Positions 23,771 through 36,700 of a stretch of DNA of 64,000 nucleotides are shown here, piece by piece. How positions within the stretch are numbered: position 1 is the first letter of the stretch; every line of letters begins with the position of its first letter. The notes under the pieces are model-generated. The model was not told the origin of the DNA. It made no database searches and saw only the letters and a program-made list of their open reading frames with translations. Source of the DNA: Telopea speciosissima (Eukaryota > Streptophyta > Magnoliopsida > Proteales > Proteaceae); assembly GCF_018873765.1 (NCBI RefSeq), contig NC_057924.1, forward strand, positions 11,495,001 to 11,559,000, read 5' to 3'. The position numbers and the translations under genes were made by a program.

Positions 23771-24487
23771 TTTCTTTGCTAACTATGATCAAAACTTATG
23801 GAAATCTTCAAATTGTCTTGGTTTTGGGCCTAGCCAAAACAAAACCAAAGTTAAAACTCAAGCTTCGACCCTGGTACCCACCCGGACAGGGCAATGGATA
23901 GGGCAGTCATTTTGCTCCTGCCTGCGCAAGGCAGCAAGCAGGCAGCAGCTGAGGATCCAAATTGAAAAAAAATAATGATGTTTAAAAACGTATTTTAAGA
24001 CATTCGGTATACCGCTAGCACACCTAGCCTTTTCCCTAAGTTTTAATTGTTTTTCTTACCAGCTTGTGTCTCTACAAGTATTGGGCCGTGAGTTCTGATC
24101 TGTGGGCCATTAGGTTATTTAGGCTCTAAACAGATATCCTACATAAGCTTATGGATTTTGAACTGTTGGCCCCTGGGCCTGAATCTCTCAAGCATTAAGC
24201 AACTTTATTGGATTAGTTCATAATAAGCTAATCTTGAGCTAGTGATGACTGAGTCCAGGGCAACCATTTTGAAGTCTTATCACCCCATACCATCCTCTGG
24301 CTAAGATGTGCTGTAATTGAATATGCCAGTCCCAGGCATAGAGGCTAGGCCTACTTTGTTTTGAGACCAAGCCCAAACCTAGTTTGTTTTCTGTTGCCTC
24401 ACATCTTAAAGTACAGTGGTACCGATATGCCTAAGGGTGTCAAATTGGAACCGAAATGAAAAAACAAAACTGTAACCAAAGTTCCCA

Positions 24488-24590
24488 ACACCTTATTTGA
24501 AAAGACAATTCTGCCCTCTTGTTTTGAGGAGAAGAGAGAGAGACATATGAGAGTTCTGGTATAAACCACTCTCGGACAGAAAACTACTTC
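24488..24590. repeat. Half copy of the 175-343 foldback family
   Basis: Matches the right half of the element near the window start: TTTTGAGGAGAAGAGAGAGA, then GAGAGTTCTGGTATAAACCA, and the shared end CAGAAAACTACTTCCC. The left arm is missing. Confidence 0.65.
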
Positions 24591-25492
24591 CCATATATAA
24601 GAAACAGGGTACAAGATTCAGCACCGAACCGTGTAAGAAACAAATTTCAAAACCAAATAGAAACCAGAACCAGACAGGTTCAGTATGATTACCCATTTTC
24701 AGAACCGAAGCAGATATTGGTCCCGTTCCGGACCAATTTACACCCTTAGCTAAGCCTATAACCGAGTCCATCTGAAATCCCCTAACCAAATGGAGAGAGC
24801 AGCAGACTTGATATCTAGGGAGGACTTGGAGAAGATTACTCAAAAATCAACCATGGCCACTCGGTAAATCATGAGATTCTACCAAAAATTGTGATTCTCT
24901 TTAGCACGTAAAGCTTATTAAACATGGTAGCGAGTAAACCAGCATTTAATGAATGAACAAGTCCAATAATTACATACCATTTCTTGGTATTCTAATGAAA
25001 CCTTTCACCAGTAATTTGATTGAGAGTTGAGACAGACACCAATTAAGCAGATTTAAGTCAATAGAAGAGTATAGACATGCACAAACAATTAACAGTAGTA
25101 TCAAGAATCCACTACTTTTCTTTTAAATATACAAAATTCGACGGTTCTCCGTGACCAGAGAAGCAATCCCACACATATTGAATATGGGTGTGGTTGCAAG
25201 AAAATCGAAAAAAGAGGAAAAAAATCAACAACGAGGCCTGATTAAATCAAGTGGAATGTTAAATTTGATCCTCTGAACCTAAGCTGGAATATCTTAAAAA
25301 CCAGCCCCATTCAATCACAAGATGCAATATAAACATCAGAACACATGGCAAAGACAAGTGACTTAGAGCTCAGTCAAGCACCCGGTATCTTTCCATGAGA
25401 GACTTTTCTCCCAGATTTGCTCTGATTTGGTCTCTGTTCAAAACCAGCATTTGATGTACATGGTACATACATGTTTCCATTTTCTGTTTGGT

Positions 25493-28400
25493 TCAAATTG
25501 AATTCGAGTTCATGTTTGAGGCAGAGCTGCTGAATGCTTTATGTTGATGGGGAGGCCGTAACATGTGCTCTGGTGGGCATGGTGCAGGTGCTGGGTGTGC
25601 AATGAATGTAGGAATTTCTTCTCCAGGCATTAGTACTGAAACCCCATTAGTATACACTGTCATCTGTACAAATCAAAAGGTAAACATATAAATAACCATG
25701 AAAATATATCAGAACTGTAGAGGATTTTCCACCGTTAAATTCTTTTAATTGCAGCATACAGCAGATTAGTAGTTCACAGGATAAGTTGGGAACAACACAA
25801 TTTAGCATGATCAGAATGAAGCTTTGTTTTTTATGGGTTTTTTTTTCCTGGGGTGGGGGTGGGGGTTGGGTTGGAGTATTGGACATGTACAATGGAGGAC
25901 ATTGACTGCATTGGTAAGGAAAAGTGATATTTTGCATATTAGAGGAGCTAAAAGAACTAGTGTTACTTTGAAGATCACTTATGTATTGACAAAAGATATG
26001 GATTCGTTAGGTTTAACAATAAATATGGCCTTAAATACGGTTGAATGGTGAAACAGGATTCATATAGCAGAACCCATTTGGTTGGAAAAGGCTTAGTTGA
26101 ATTTAGAGAGAGTCGGGATGGGGCAAGAGGGATATAGTCTTATTAACGACCAACGCTGTAACAAACGGATCTGCAACTAAATTGTTCCAGAACAGTAAGT
26201 CCTGCCATTGCTATAACAACCCGTATAAAGAACAAATTAATAAGAATTGGTTATGGGTAGAGTAGGGCATACATAGTGATATACAGACCATCCCATAAGT
26301 ACAACCTAACTAAAATTAGTTTAGCTCAATCTACGACCATTCTGTTGAAACGATAAATAGCAATATTTCCATGATCTAGAACATAACATAGACTGCAAGT
26401 CCCTTTAACAGAAAAACTCAGAACTTCCAGGCTCTGTAACCAATATTCTATGTAACCAGTATTATATTAAGACAGTAGCCAACCTACCTGCTAACCAGGA
26501 GAAAAATAAACAGCGAACAGATTCCCAAGACCTACTACAATGAACTAACTATTTTACGACAAGGCATACAATAATTGAGATTATTGAAAAATAACTACAA
26601 TCACCATAAAGTAGCTTCAGCAATACCACCACCAAATAAGAAATGACAAACGAAAAATGAGAACACAATTTACTCTATAAGAATGTATTCAACACTAATA
26701 CCCCCAATGGACATAGAACATTGGAAATTTAAATTTTCTACAATCAAACTAGAATTGTTGGACATTCCTTGTGAACAAATTCGACATTTTATTATTGAAT
26801 AGAAATGAGATTGTATGCTGTATGATCTTTGGGGGGGGGGGGGGGGGGGCATTAATATTGTTTTATGTTTAAAATTTTAATTTTCCTCTAGGTTTTAGCA
26901 ATCCAGAAGATGATGGTAATTGGATGCCAAGGATCAACAAAAGGCCCACAGGTTCTTTTGTAGGTTTTTACCATTCAGGTTTTGGTCCATTTGTTTGACA
27001 GTGTGAATGGTTTGAATTAGTGAGATGAGACCCACAATAGTATTTTCTTCCATGTTGAACATCTTAAGTAAAAGAAAAGTGATAGATTGAGTAACAACCA
27101 AGACATACAAAGAAAAATTGTTTACTATTCTCATGATGCTGTTTCCTTTCCCATCTTCCTTAGAAAAATCCTTATGATTAGCAAAACTACTGATAAGCAT
27201 TTGACTTTTTTTTTTCAGCATAATGAATGGGACAGAAGAAGGTGGAGGTTGAGGTAATAATCATATTTTATGAGGACAGCCACACCATAAAATAAATAAC
27301 TTTGTCTGCTGGATTTTACACTTATCCTTTCCTTAAAACAAGGGGATTCTAACTGCAGGATAACTCTAATATAATCAGACAATTCCATGGGTGGAGAGGC
27401 ATGAAAACAGACTTCTTGTAACTCAAAAAGTAATATGACAAGAATGTTCATTAAGTCTAAGATGATGATTTACCGATAACCCATTGAAACAACCAGAATG
27501 TCCAAGTAGTAACAAACCCTTGGCTGCAAATGAACCTAAGATATGTCAAACTGGAAAGTTCGACACAGCCGATCTGACCAGTAGGCTGTCTCACCAGCTG
27601 ATCAACCATTCTTTTTCATCAGATGCACCATTTTGATCCCTTGATCAAAGGCTAAAGTAGTTTAGAATGTCTGGTTTGTAGTTTATACCTCGCCTAAGAG
27701 GTAAACCAACAAATGATCATCCAGATAGAGAATTGTGGGCCACACCCATTGTATAAATTCATGAAGAATGCACTACTAGCCTACGTAAAGGATGCTGGAG
27801 GATTAGATCTATGGCCTTACTTAAATAAACTATAGATAATCCTGGGAAAAGTCAACATCTGGGGACCAAGAAACAGAAAATTAAATGCTTCCAAGAGGAA
27901 ACATGGGGGAAGTAAGGTGATGTGAATCACAAGGCAGTGCGCATTGTGTAGTGAAGAATAAAATGCCTTGTTTGACATGTCACGGCATGAATATCTGTAT
28001 TCATATTTTTTTAATGGAAAAAAAAATTTAATTAATAAATGTAATATAAATTATGTATAGAATTCATACAAGACTGCACAGTGCAGAGAGACACTTCCAG
28101 ACAAAATGAAATTACACTCCAAAGTCTGTTTGTTTGTTTGTTTGGAACTTGATTATTGGAGGGTTCTTCTCTTATTTATTGATATTATTAAATATTTTGT
28201 TGGTTTTTTTAGGATAAGTTGGGATTTTGCAAGGCTCAAAGCAGGAAATGCAAACAAGTTGAAACTCAAAATATTAGTAATGGTAGAGCTTATATCTATG
28301 GGAGGTTGGATACTAAAGGCTTGCATCATGGATTTGGATTGGACCTCCATGGACTGGGTGGACCAACTAATCAATGCCCACCAGACATGAACAGCTTCCT

Positions 28401-29284
28401 GGATTAGAAATAATCAGAAAACTCAGAGGCTCATGGCCATTTCTAACCTATCCATTCAATTATTCAAAATCAATAAAGAAAACAAAAGGGGGGGGGGTGG
28501 AAATTAGCAAGATACCCAAAAAAATGAGAAAGAACAACCTTTGTGCCCATCTGATTAGAGTGAAATCTAGATTATGGCCTCATGGGCAGTGCCTAAAGAT
28601 AGGCCTCAATTAATCCTCAGGTGAAAGAAGAAGAAGAATGGAATGGGACAAAAATCAGAATAAAGTAAAAGGAAAAGCACTCCGTTGTAACAAAAAGACC
28701 CAACTACCTCCATTTTAAGATGAGAGAATGAGAATATCAGCTACAGAGGCCAAAAAAGAGAAAAGAAGGAAAGAAAAAAATCTCAGTGAACAACAGTAAA
28801 GAAGGAACCCCTGAAATTTTTTTACTTTTGCTTGGTCAGTTGTAGAATGAGAAGTTCTGGGACACTTTCCCAGAGAATTATAATTCAGTTTCACAACTCA
28901 TTATGTCATCTACAATCTTAATTCATAAAAACAAGGGAAAAGGCCTTTTCATGGAGGAGCAGTGGAGGTAACTATTACAATTTCACACCTCTCATTTACA
29001 ATCTTAGTTAATTCATAAAAACAAGGGAAAACGCCTTTTCGTCAAGGAGGTAACTATTACCATTTCTCACCTCTCATGATGGCGGAGCAAGGATTCATTA
29101 CCCGGTCAAACAAAGAAAGAAAAGTACCCAAAAAAAAAAGTAACCATTCGAGGGCATAGCTTCCTTAGGTCTCTAGTCTCTACCCCATTTGCAGGTAACT
29201 GAAAAGATAATTAGAAAAAGCAGAGAGACAAAGATAGAGAGAGAGTATTCCTAGAACAAGAAATTAAAATATCTAAAAACCCAT

Positions 29285-29315
<31 letters not shown>

Positions 29316-29593
29316 CTTACTTTCGGTGATGGGTGATCAAGCTTTCCATTGAAGGTGAGCTGTGACTCGAGATCTCCACGATTCCGACCACTGGAACCCG
29401 ATAGAGAAGATGATCGTGGCCTAAGAAACCTTTCGAAGATGGCCATAACAAGAAACATGGAGATGAGAATCGCAGTGGCGACAAACCCAAAAGAAACCGC
29501 ATTTACAGAGTTATCAAAATGCCTCCAGTGCTCCTCTCTCTGAACATTCAACGGAGCCCCAGAAGGTGGCAAACCCCAACTATCTTCCCTCAT
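25493..29593 (-). CDS. Single-span membrane protein, 147 aa, two coding exons
   Basis: Coding exons are 29593-29321 and 25663-25493. The exon 1 donor is CCGAAA|GTAAGC, the exon 2 acceptor is TTTGTACAG|ATGACA, and the join is in phase 0 (91 + 56 codons). The intron is 3657 bp. The protein starts MREDSWGLPPSGAPL, has one hydrophobic segment at about 33-53 (VSFGFVATAILISMFLVMAIF), then a basic Arg/Ser-rich stretch, and ends in KMTVYTNGVSVLMPGEEIPT, FIAHPAPAPCPPE and NMNSNSI. The VYxxGVSVLMPGxxIPTFIAHP segment is, as I recall, conserved in a plant-specific family of small membrane proteins without known function. The second exon was found by eye; its ending is supported by the in-frame TGA and the family-like motif. 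A CT/GA microsatellite lies just inside the donor. A leader intron at about 29715-29621 is possible (acceptor TTGATGACAG). Confidence 0.82.
25664..29320 (-). other. Long intron of the 147-aa membrane protein gene
   Basis: AT-rich throughout, with a G homopolymer near 26830-26848, a tandem pair near 28911-29075 and a GA tract at 29285-29310. No nested gene is recognised on either strand. Confidence 0.6.
28911..29075. repeat. Imperfect tandem duplication in the intron, unit about 86 bp
   Basis: TTCATAAAAACAAGGGAAAA, GCCTTTTC, GGAGGTAACTATTAC and CACCTCTCAT occur twice in the same order, starting near 28911 and 28997. Confidence 0.7.
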
Positions 29594-31119
29594 TCTTCCC
29601 CGAAATTTAGCAGAATCCCTCTGTCATCAAGAATAAAACAGACCCCAAAAAACAAACTCCAAAAAACACAGAGAGCACAAGTAAAGAGAGGAGAGATAGA
29701 AAGAAGAAAGAGAACCTCAGCTCTCCTTTCCTTCATAATACTACAGCTCTGTTATGGTTCAGAACGGTCATGGCTCCTTCCCTGACCAATCCAACTATAA
29801 ACGAAAACAAGTAAAGACTCAATAGGTTTTGGAGAGCTGATGGGGAGTCTCTTGTCAAGGCTTTTACACCATTACCAAAGCTTAAACCGCGAGACAGAGA
29901 GAGAGAGAGAGAAAGAGGGCTCTTCTGTCTCCACAAAAAAGAGAAGAAAAGGTGTTATGTTGTGAGTGAGAGTGAGAGAGGCATGTGACTTCCTCTACAT
30001 ATGGCCCTCAGGTTGGAAAAGATTACTAACCTCTAATAACTATTACTAATTTGTTAATAGGTTTTTGTCTAGCCAGTATGGGCTTGGGCTGGGCCCAAAC
30101 CATAAGAGTCTTTAAATCTTGTTTCTTCTGTTTCACTAAAATCCAAGAATCACAATAGTTTCGATAGAAAATTGTGAGATTCCATGTTTGTGTTGTGGGA
30201 CATCATCATATGAATAATGGACCATGTCAAAATCAGATCATTCAATGTAACAATTCTTGGAATGACCAAGTCGTTATCCATTTGGTACTAACAAGTAAGA
30301 CCTAATTTTAATAGGGAAAAAAAATGTTTTCAAATGTTTCAACCAAATGGACCCTACAAAATGGTTGAAATTTTTGACTCTTTATCTCTCCCCCTTTGCC
30401 ATAATCTATCATCTAAACTAGTTATATGGTCAAAAGTTTGAAAGTTGTGAACTATCTTCTTCTAAACTGATAATTAAGCTCCAAACATGTAGGACTAATG
30501 GCTATTAGAGAATGGAAAGGTTGTTTTTTTTTAGGGGATGACGGTTTATGATCCCGACCCAGATCCTTTCCAGTGTGTAATCCGACAGTTGGTGCACCCA
30601 GCATGCATCCCAGTGCGCTATCTAGCCGTCAGATGCACGCTAGATACGCTGTAGAGGATATGGTTCTGTTACGATTCATAAACACGATATTGAATGGGAT
30701 TAAAAGAGAAGTTTTTTATGGCTTCAGCATTGGTGATGTGAGACAATGATTGGACTATGGGTTCATTATTAACTCGCATCCCCTATTTGTTCATAATCCG
30801 AAATATCCTTCTTCAATCCATTCAGCAGGGACAAAAAGATTCTCTCCACCATGGGTGGGGAGAGAATGAGTCCATTGAATGAGATACTTCAACTTAGGGT
30901 AGGAGTTGGTTATGGATGCTTGCATCTCAAAAGTTTTATGTCACCATACATGATGACCCATCTGCCCTAGTGATGAACCCTACTAAGTATGGAAGTGAGG
31001 CAGAGTTGGGCTTCTCTCTCCCCCCCTCGGCCCAAACCCAACCCAGCAAGATTCTCCTGCACAGGCAGAATAGCCTGCCACGCAGTGTCCCTATCGATAG
31101 CCTCTATTTTCTCTCTTTT
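29594..31119. other. Leader/promoter region of the 147-aa gene and intergenic DNA
   Basis: 29594-29990 is purine/pyrimidine-biased and probably holds the 5'UTR and core promoter of the minus-strand gene. 30540-30665 contains a MITE-like segment whose right end (CGCTGTAGAGGAT) resembles the outer ends of the foldbacks at 15.9 and 18.0 kb. No further gene is seen. Confidence 0.45.
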
Positions 31120-32500
31120 TGTCCTCTCTCTCTCTCTCTCTCTCTCTCTCCTAGGAAAGTTGTAAAAACCCAGAAGATTGTACAGTGTTGACCTATAGTT
31201 TTCTCTCAGAACATTAATGGGTGTTTCCGTAATTTCGTATGAATTGATGGAAAGGCGGAACTTACAAACAGTGAACAGACTGAGTGAGACTCATGCCTCA
31301 CGCTCATGGGAAATGATAAAGGGGCAAAGTACGTCACATTATCTCGAAAAAGAAAATTGAACTCGTGGTCCCCACGTACCCTCTCTTTGCTGACATGTCT
31401 TGCCACGCCATCAGATCCTTTCCCCACTTATCAACCTCACATGCTAGTTGCCAAGAATTAAAAGCTCATGGTCTCCCACCTAGACCTTGACACGTGGTTA
31501 AAAACAGAAGGAGCACAGGAATCGGACACGTGCCATGGGCTGGAGTGGACGGAAAGGAAAATGGAGAAAATTGCATAAAACTAATAAAGAGAAGGGGTGG
31601 GGGCGGGGTTCTGCGTCTGCCACCTTCCCATACCATACACGACCACCGACATATCAGCTTTCCATGTCGGCCTTTTCAGGGTTCTCTCTTTCTCTGCAAG
31701 TGGACAACGAATCTCGAGATATGTCTCCCTCCGTTGGCTACGATTTATTTCCTTTTAGTAAAATTACATCTTCACCGTCCGATTTATTTCAGATGATCTC
31801 ATGGTGCAAACTGACTCAAGACAAGTCATCACGCGTGCGATAAAGGTCACACGTGTGATTGCGTGTGGAAGTGTAGAAACTGGTAATTTGGACTTTTGAC
31901 TGTCAGAGTGACATGGGTCGAGTCGGGTCGGGTTTGGGTTTCTGACTTGCTGCTCAGACTGCTCGTGCGTATCGGGGTTCATGTGGTGGAGTGACTTTTC
32001 CCCTTCGTTTGTGGGAAAATTGCTTTCTCTGCTTTTGATGGTGTAGAGACAGAACTTTAGCTCTTTCGGATTTGAGATGATTCTTACACAACACGCGATA
32101 GAGTTGACGAGTTGTAGAGGTAAAGGCTTATAGGAAAGCAAAACCAATTTGATAAACAGTAATCGAACATGGGCCGTGGGCCCCAATTTGTATTTTGGTT
32201 GGGTGAATGGCCCACGATAACTTGAAAGCACCAGATCAATGGGACAAGATCAAAATGATTCTGTTGGTCTACTATTATTAGTGATTACAATGCAAAGCCT
32301 ACAACATAAATTTAGACGTATTGACAAAACTGAGAAGAAAGTTTCTCAATTCTTTGTGATGGTTATAACCTCTGCTCCCTATTGTACGAAGAAGTCTCCA
32401 AAGAAACTGTCCTTGAGGAGTGTCCACAGAATTTCATTTAACAGTAATAATATATGTGTGGTGGAGAGGGTGAAGGGATTTCACCGGGGGGGGGGGGGGG
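31120..32500. other. CT microsatellite and GC-richer non-coding stretch
   Basis: A CT tract lies at about 31121-31151. 31480-31900 is GC-richer and contains G-box words (ACACGTGG at 31489, CACACGTGT near 31850), but no open frame there has a recognisable protein domain. It may be an old promoter or repeat remnant. A G homopolymer follows near 32487-32502. Confidence 0.4.
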
Positions 32501-32579
32501 GGAAGAAAACTCTGGACCAAGAACTGATATAATTAAAAAGGGGGAGAGGGTTCCTTGAAAGGCAGTCTGGAGCCTATGT

Positions 32580-33120
32580 TAGGGCGGGGGCAATGGGAGC
32601 ATCCACTCAAGCATCAGTAAGGGAGATTGGGTGCAAAGGCCAGGCTGTCTTTCATGCTTCTTTTTTTCTTAAAAAATGAAGGGTTTGTTGTCTGATCGTG
32701 TGGCACTGTGGCCTCTACACCAGTGTGGGGGCCAATGAGGTGGCACAAGGGAGTATTCAAGGGGCATGGATCCCCCTTTATAGGCCCCCATGTCTCCACA
32801 GGCAATCATTTTTTTCCCCACAGGCATTCATTTCACACCCCTATTGCTGCCATGTCGCGTGATCTCTGCACCTAAACACAGGGAGGGTGAAATGGTCACA
32901 CCGCCCCATGAGGCCATCCCTCTTGGATGTTTGTATGCACATTCCCATTGGCCCCCACACTGGAGCAAGAGCCACACAACCTGCCAGCCTTTTTTTTCTC
33001 TTAAAAAAATTTGATAGATTTGGCGAGTCTACTCAATGAAACCAATGTGGGTGGTTTCCAGTTTAAATTAAGATTGGATTGAGTTCCCAATCCGGTTGGG
33101 TAGCATACGCTAGCGCCTCC

Positions 33121-33170
<50 letters not shown>

Positions 33171-33700
33171 ACAATAGGGGGGCAGGTATGCCATTTCATA
33201 GGAATTCGATCCTGATTCGAACCATCTACAAATCAGCCAGAATCCTCGAGAATCAGTCCAAATCGGGCGACCTCACCCCAGATTGGTCCAATTCGGTAAG
33301 ATTCAATATGCATAGTACCAGGTTAAATTAGAATCAACCCTAGACGATTCCAAGTCTACTTGGCCAATTCAGGCGATTCAGAGATTTAAAACCATGGTAG
33401 GGCAAGAGATCTCTGCTCGGTCACATGGGCTCTACACAAGCATCTAGGCCAATGGGTGACTATGCCTAGGTATCTACCCAGGGGCAGAGGTGTCATCTCA
33501 CAGTGCCTTGTGAGAGGGCTTAGGAAACACCACCAAGTAGAGACCTTTTTCCCAAATTTCAAATACAGTGTTTTCAGTTGCGGACCGTAGCCTATGCCTA
33601 CAGAGAACATCGATAGGAAACACCCAATGGGTGTCCCTGAAAAAGAATGATTTTAAAGGGTAGAGATGTCCAGCTTTTAGTGCACGGAATCGAAACATGT
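32580..33700. repeat. MITE/repeat fragments with ACACTGG...GGGGGCCA words
   Basis: TGGGGGCCAATGAGGTGGCA (about 32725) and CCATTGGCCCCCACACTGG (about 32945) are partly inverted to each other. A related segment lies at 53020-53190. A CT tract of about 40 bases occupies 33124-33166, and 33200-33380 is another CGATT-rich degenerate stretch. No gene. Confidence 0.45.
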
Positions 33701-35345
33701 ATTAGTCAACTCAGAAACCAATACGATATCGGATCGGTATCAACAAGGATCAACCTTATCAAACAAATTTGCTCTTGATCCTCCTTTAAAAATAGATTTT
33801 TTTGACCATTTGTGGCATCTCAAAGCACTTATTAATCCCGCGTCCTACGGTAGAACTTCAAAGAGGCTTGACAAATGATTCTTAAATTAATAAAAATGAA
33901 AAATTCACCCAATTATTCCTTCCCCCCCCCCCCCCCATCTCTTTTTTCTAAGCCATCCAAATGTCATGAATTATCTAAACATGAAACAAAGCCAGCTCCA
34001 TATCCATAAAGTAAGGAAAGCAACAATGTAAATGATTCTATGGTATTGAGTAATAGAGATGATGCATGATGGTTATGATTGGGTTATTTATATTGTTTTC
34101 CATTTCAATCGTAGATCAAGATGGAACTTACTTCAGGTTTTTATAATTTTTTTTTGATAAAGAGATCGACATTTCATCATATACGTCTAGAGCGAAAAAA
34201 AGTTTCAGTGGATATCGATTCGTGTATAAAAACCCACGTCATTAGATAAGAAGAGAGCCGGTGAGGGGCGTGTACACCACGATTGCTTGCCTTCCTTTTT
34301 CCAATTTCTTTTATAAACCACTATCTCTACTTTTTGAGTACCCAATCAAAAATAAAAACCCTATGTGGAGGTTTTCTTTCTTTGCCTTTTAATCCATAGT
34401 AGTTGCTGTTTGGAAAAATCAAAACTACCCTCTCTCATCAAACCCATTTGAGCACTCATGGACCTATGAGGTTGTAATTCTAATTGACAAGAACAAGATA
34501 CAAAGGCTATGGTAACTATCAGGTTTTATGAGGTGATAGCTTAAGGGTTTTTTTTTTTTTTGTTTTTGTTTTGATTAGTAAAGTTTAGTTAGGTATATCT
34601 CTCAAGTCTCAATGTCTTTTTACAGATTAGAAGAAGGTTTTTGATGAGTTCAAGGAAGTGTACTGTAAAATCAGAAGACAAGGTTCTCAAGAAACCAACA
34701 ATTTTTCTTTGGACATATCTTTGAGACATAAACACAAACACAAAGAGAGTCATTTTGGCTGTTATGGATGATGATTGTAAGGTGCATCAATCACACAAGT
34801 GAGTTAAACTGATATCTAATAATAGAAAGAAAAGAAGAAAAAAAAGGAAACTAGGTCATCAATAACCAAGAACATGTTGGGATAGCCCATCATTAATCCT
34901 CTCCCTAAAGCATAGAAAAGTGTGTATGGACAAGTTTGAAGTGTCATTAGGTTTCCCAACACAACCAAACATTACATGTGTAGGTAAAGTACAACCTAAG
35001 TGATTTAATATATGCAACTTGAAGTCCTTAATGAACATTTTCATGTGTCTCGGAGACATTTGGGTCCCAAGTTTTCAGGAGTAAGCTTTTGCAAACCAAG
35101 CTGAAATGGATCAAATCAAGCATTGATTACATGGGTTTAGTGTACAGTATCGAATCGGGTATCGGTCATCTTCAAAAACTAATACAAGAATAGTAAAACT
35201 GGATATAACATATATGCCCTTAAAGCAGTGCATTTATTACAACTAAATCATCTACTTTGCAATATCACATATGGGAAATATATGAACATGAAAATAACTA
35301 TTGTCACCACCCTAGTATATTGAAATGTTTTAATCAAAGAAGGAT
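33700..35345. other. AT-rich intergenic DNA
   Basis: C and T homopolymers near 33925-33937 and 34547-34561 and short degenerate ATCGG words at 33690-33760. No gene or bounded element recognised. Confidence 0.5.
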
Positions 35346-35371
35346 GTGTGTGTGTGTGTGTGTGTGTGTGT
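35346..35371. repeat. TG microsatellite
   Basis: About 13 TG units directly before the tandem duplication that starts at 35371. Confidence 0.9.
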
Positions 35372-35830
35372 ATTCGGCCTCAATTGTAGGCAGCTTGGTC
35401 CATGAGGTAGTCTACCCACTTTCGTAGATGAGCAATATCCGCTTCTGGTTGTTTGATCTTAATACGTAATAGAACGTGCTCTTGATTGAGAATCTTTGGA
35501 TTGCATAGATGCTCGTTAGTTATTATTTCTTGAGAATTGCTCGATCATTTGCTCATTACTCAGGACTCCATGCTCATTATTCTCCCCTCAATTGTATGTA
35601 TTCGGCCTTGTTGTAGGCAGCCTAGTCCATGAGGTAGTCTACCCGCTTTCGCAGATGAGCAATATCCGCTTTTGGTTGTTTGATCTTAATACGTAATAGA
35701 ACATGCTCTTGATTGAGAATCTTTGGATTGCATAGATGCTCGATAAATTTTTTATTTCTTGTTGATTGCTCGATCATTTGCTCATTACTCAAGGCTCCAT
35801 GCTCATTATTTACGATTCCTCGTTCATTCC
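35371..35830. repeat. Tandem duplication, unit 228 bp
   Basis: TATTCGGCC begins at 35371 and 35599. Both copies run through CATGAGGTAGTCTACCC, GCAATATCCGCTT, TTTGATCTTAATACGTAATA and GATCATTTGCTCATTACTCA. On the minus strand the second copy is the end of an open frame (35622-35957) whose product ends in HLRKRVDYLMD. That frame is Lys/Arg/Glu-rich and coiled-coil-like but has no family I recognise. Confidence 0.85.
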
Positions 35831-36267
35831 TCTCATCAGTTACGACTCCTTGCGGATTCGGCTCAGGCTTTTTAAGTTTTCTTTTCCATTTCTGCCTGGC
35901 TCTTGCAAACACCATGAATATATCAAATGCACTAATATATAATTTCAATGACATCAATTGTTAATACACTAAAATCTATAATGTCTATCTGCAATGTTAT
36001 TAATTTTTAGTTTTGAAGACAGAAGGGTAGAGGGGTTCGCTTGTGATCTGGGTGCCAGTACTTTTCATCTTCTTCACAAAAGGTGAGATCTAGGATTCTA
36101 GGGTGAGGAAGGCGAGCTACACCTCAGCCTAGGTTTTCAAGGGCACATCGTCGAGGTCTCTACAAGTAAGCCAACTAAGAAAAGATCCCATTGCAAACTT
36201 AGTAACATTTCCGACGCCATATATGATCACTCCACCAATTGCAACTTACTAAAGAGAATTTTTTCCC

Positions 36268-36700
36268 TTTTTTTTTTTTTTATGAAAAAAACAAATATCT
36301 ATAAATTAAAAGGAAAGGAAGGTTTGTACATCATATAAGAAAGGATATATAGTGGTTCTATTTGTAAGACAAAAAGAGGCTAAGGATTGTAGTGGCCTAG
36401 ACCATTGGGTTTTTTTGTACACAAAAGTTACGGTTGAGAAGTTTGCAATTACTTCGGCTAATTCAAAGAAAAAAAGAGTTAGGTTCCAAGGGATATGCAT
36501 ATTCCTTTGAGGAGTCAAAAGGTCCTTTAGTCTATAGTTATCGAACCAAATTTCTTTGAGATGGATTCCATCCTTCCAAGCATGTTTCCATCCCTGCAAA
36601 ATTTCGATTAGCTCAGCCTCCATTTTGTCAGTTGAGCCTGAAAATCCTGTAGATATTAAAACACTTTGGCCCTCTAGCAAAAAGCAATACGCCCAGCCTT
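36268..36700 (-). pseudogene. LINE 3' fragment: RNase H-like domain and poly(A)
   Basis: Minus-strand translation gives WAYCFLLEGQSVLISTGFSG, then STDKMEAELIEILQGWKHAW and KEIWFDNYRLKDLL. This is the E-A/L-x-A...D-N pattern of the RNase H-like (RVT_3) domain that ends many plant LINE proteins. The frame stops near 36306. On the minus strand a run of A (T-run at about 36269-36282 on plus) follows, consistent with a retroposed 3' end. The 5' part is missing. A dead fragment. Confidence 0.6.

Larger units (their letters stand above)
21978..25492. other. Intergenic DNA with repeat fragments
   Basis: Contains the presumed 3'UTR of the MGCC gene, one copy of a dispersed repeat (23380-23770), a half MITE (24488-24590) and otherwise AT-rich sequence with no recognised gene. 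25000-25492 probably includes the 3'UTR of the minus-strand membrane protein gene. Confidence 0.5.

Noticed and set aside
31494-32231. Open frames of about 100-155 codons in a GC-richer stretch on both strands
   Set aside because: No domain, no conserved motif and overlapping frames on both strands; not supported as genes.
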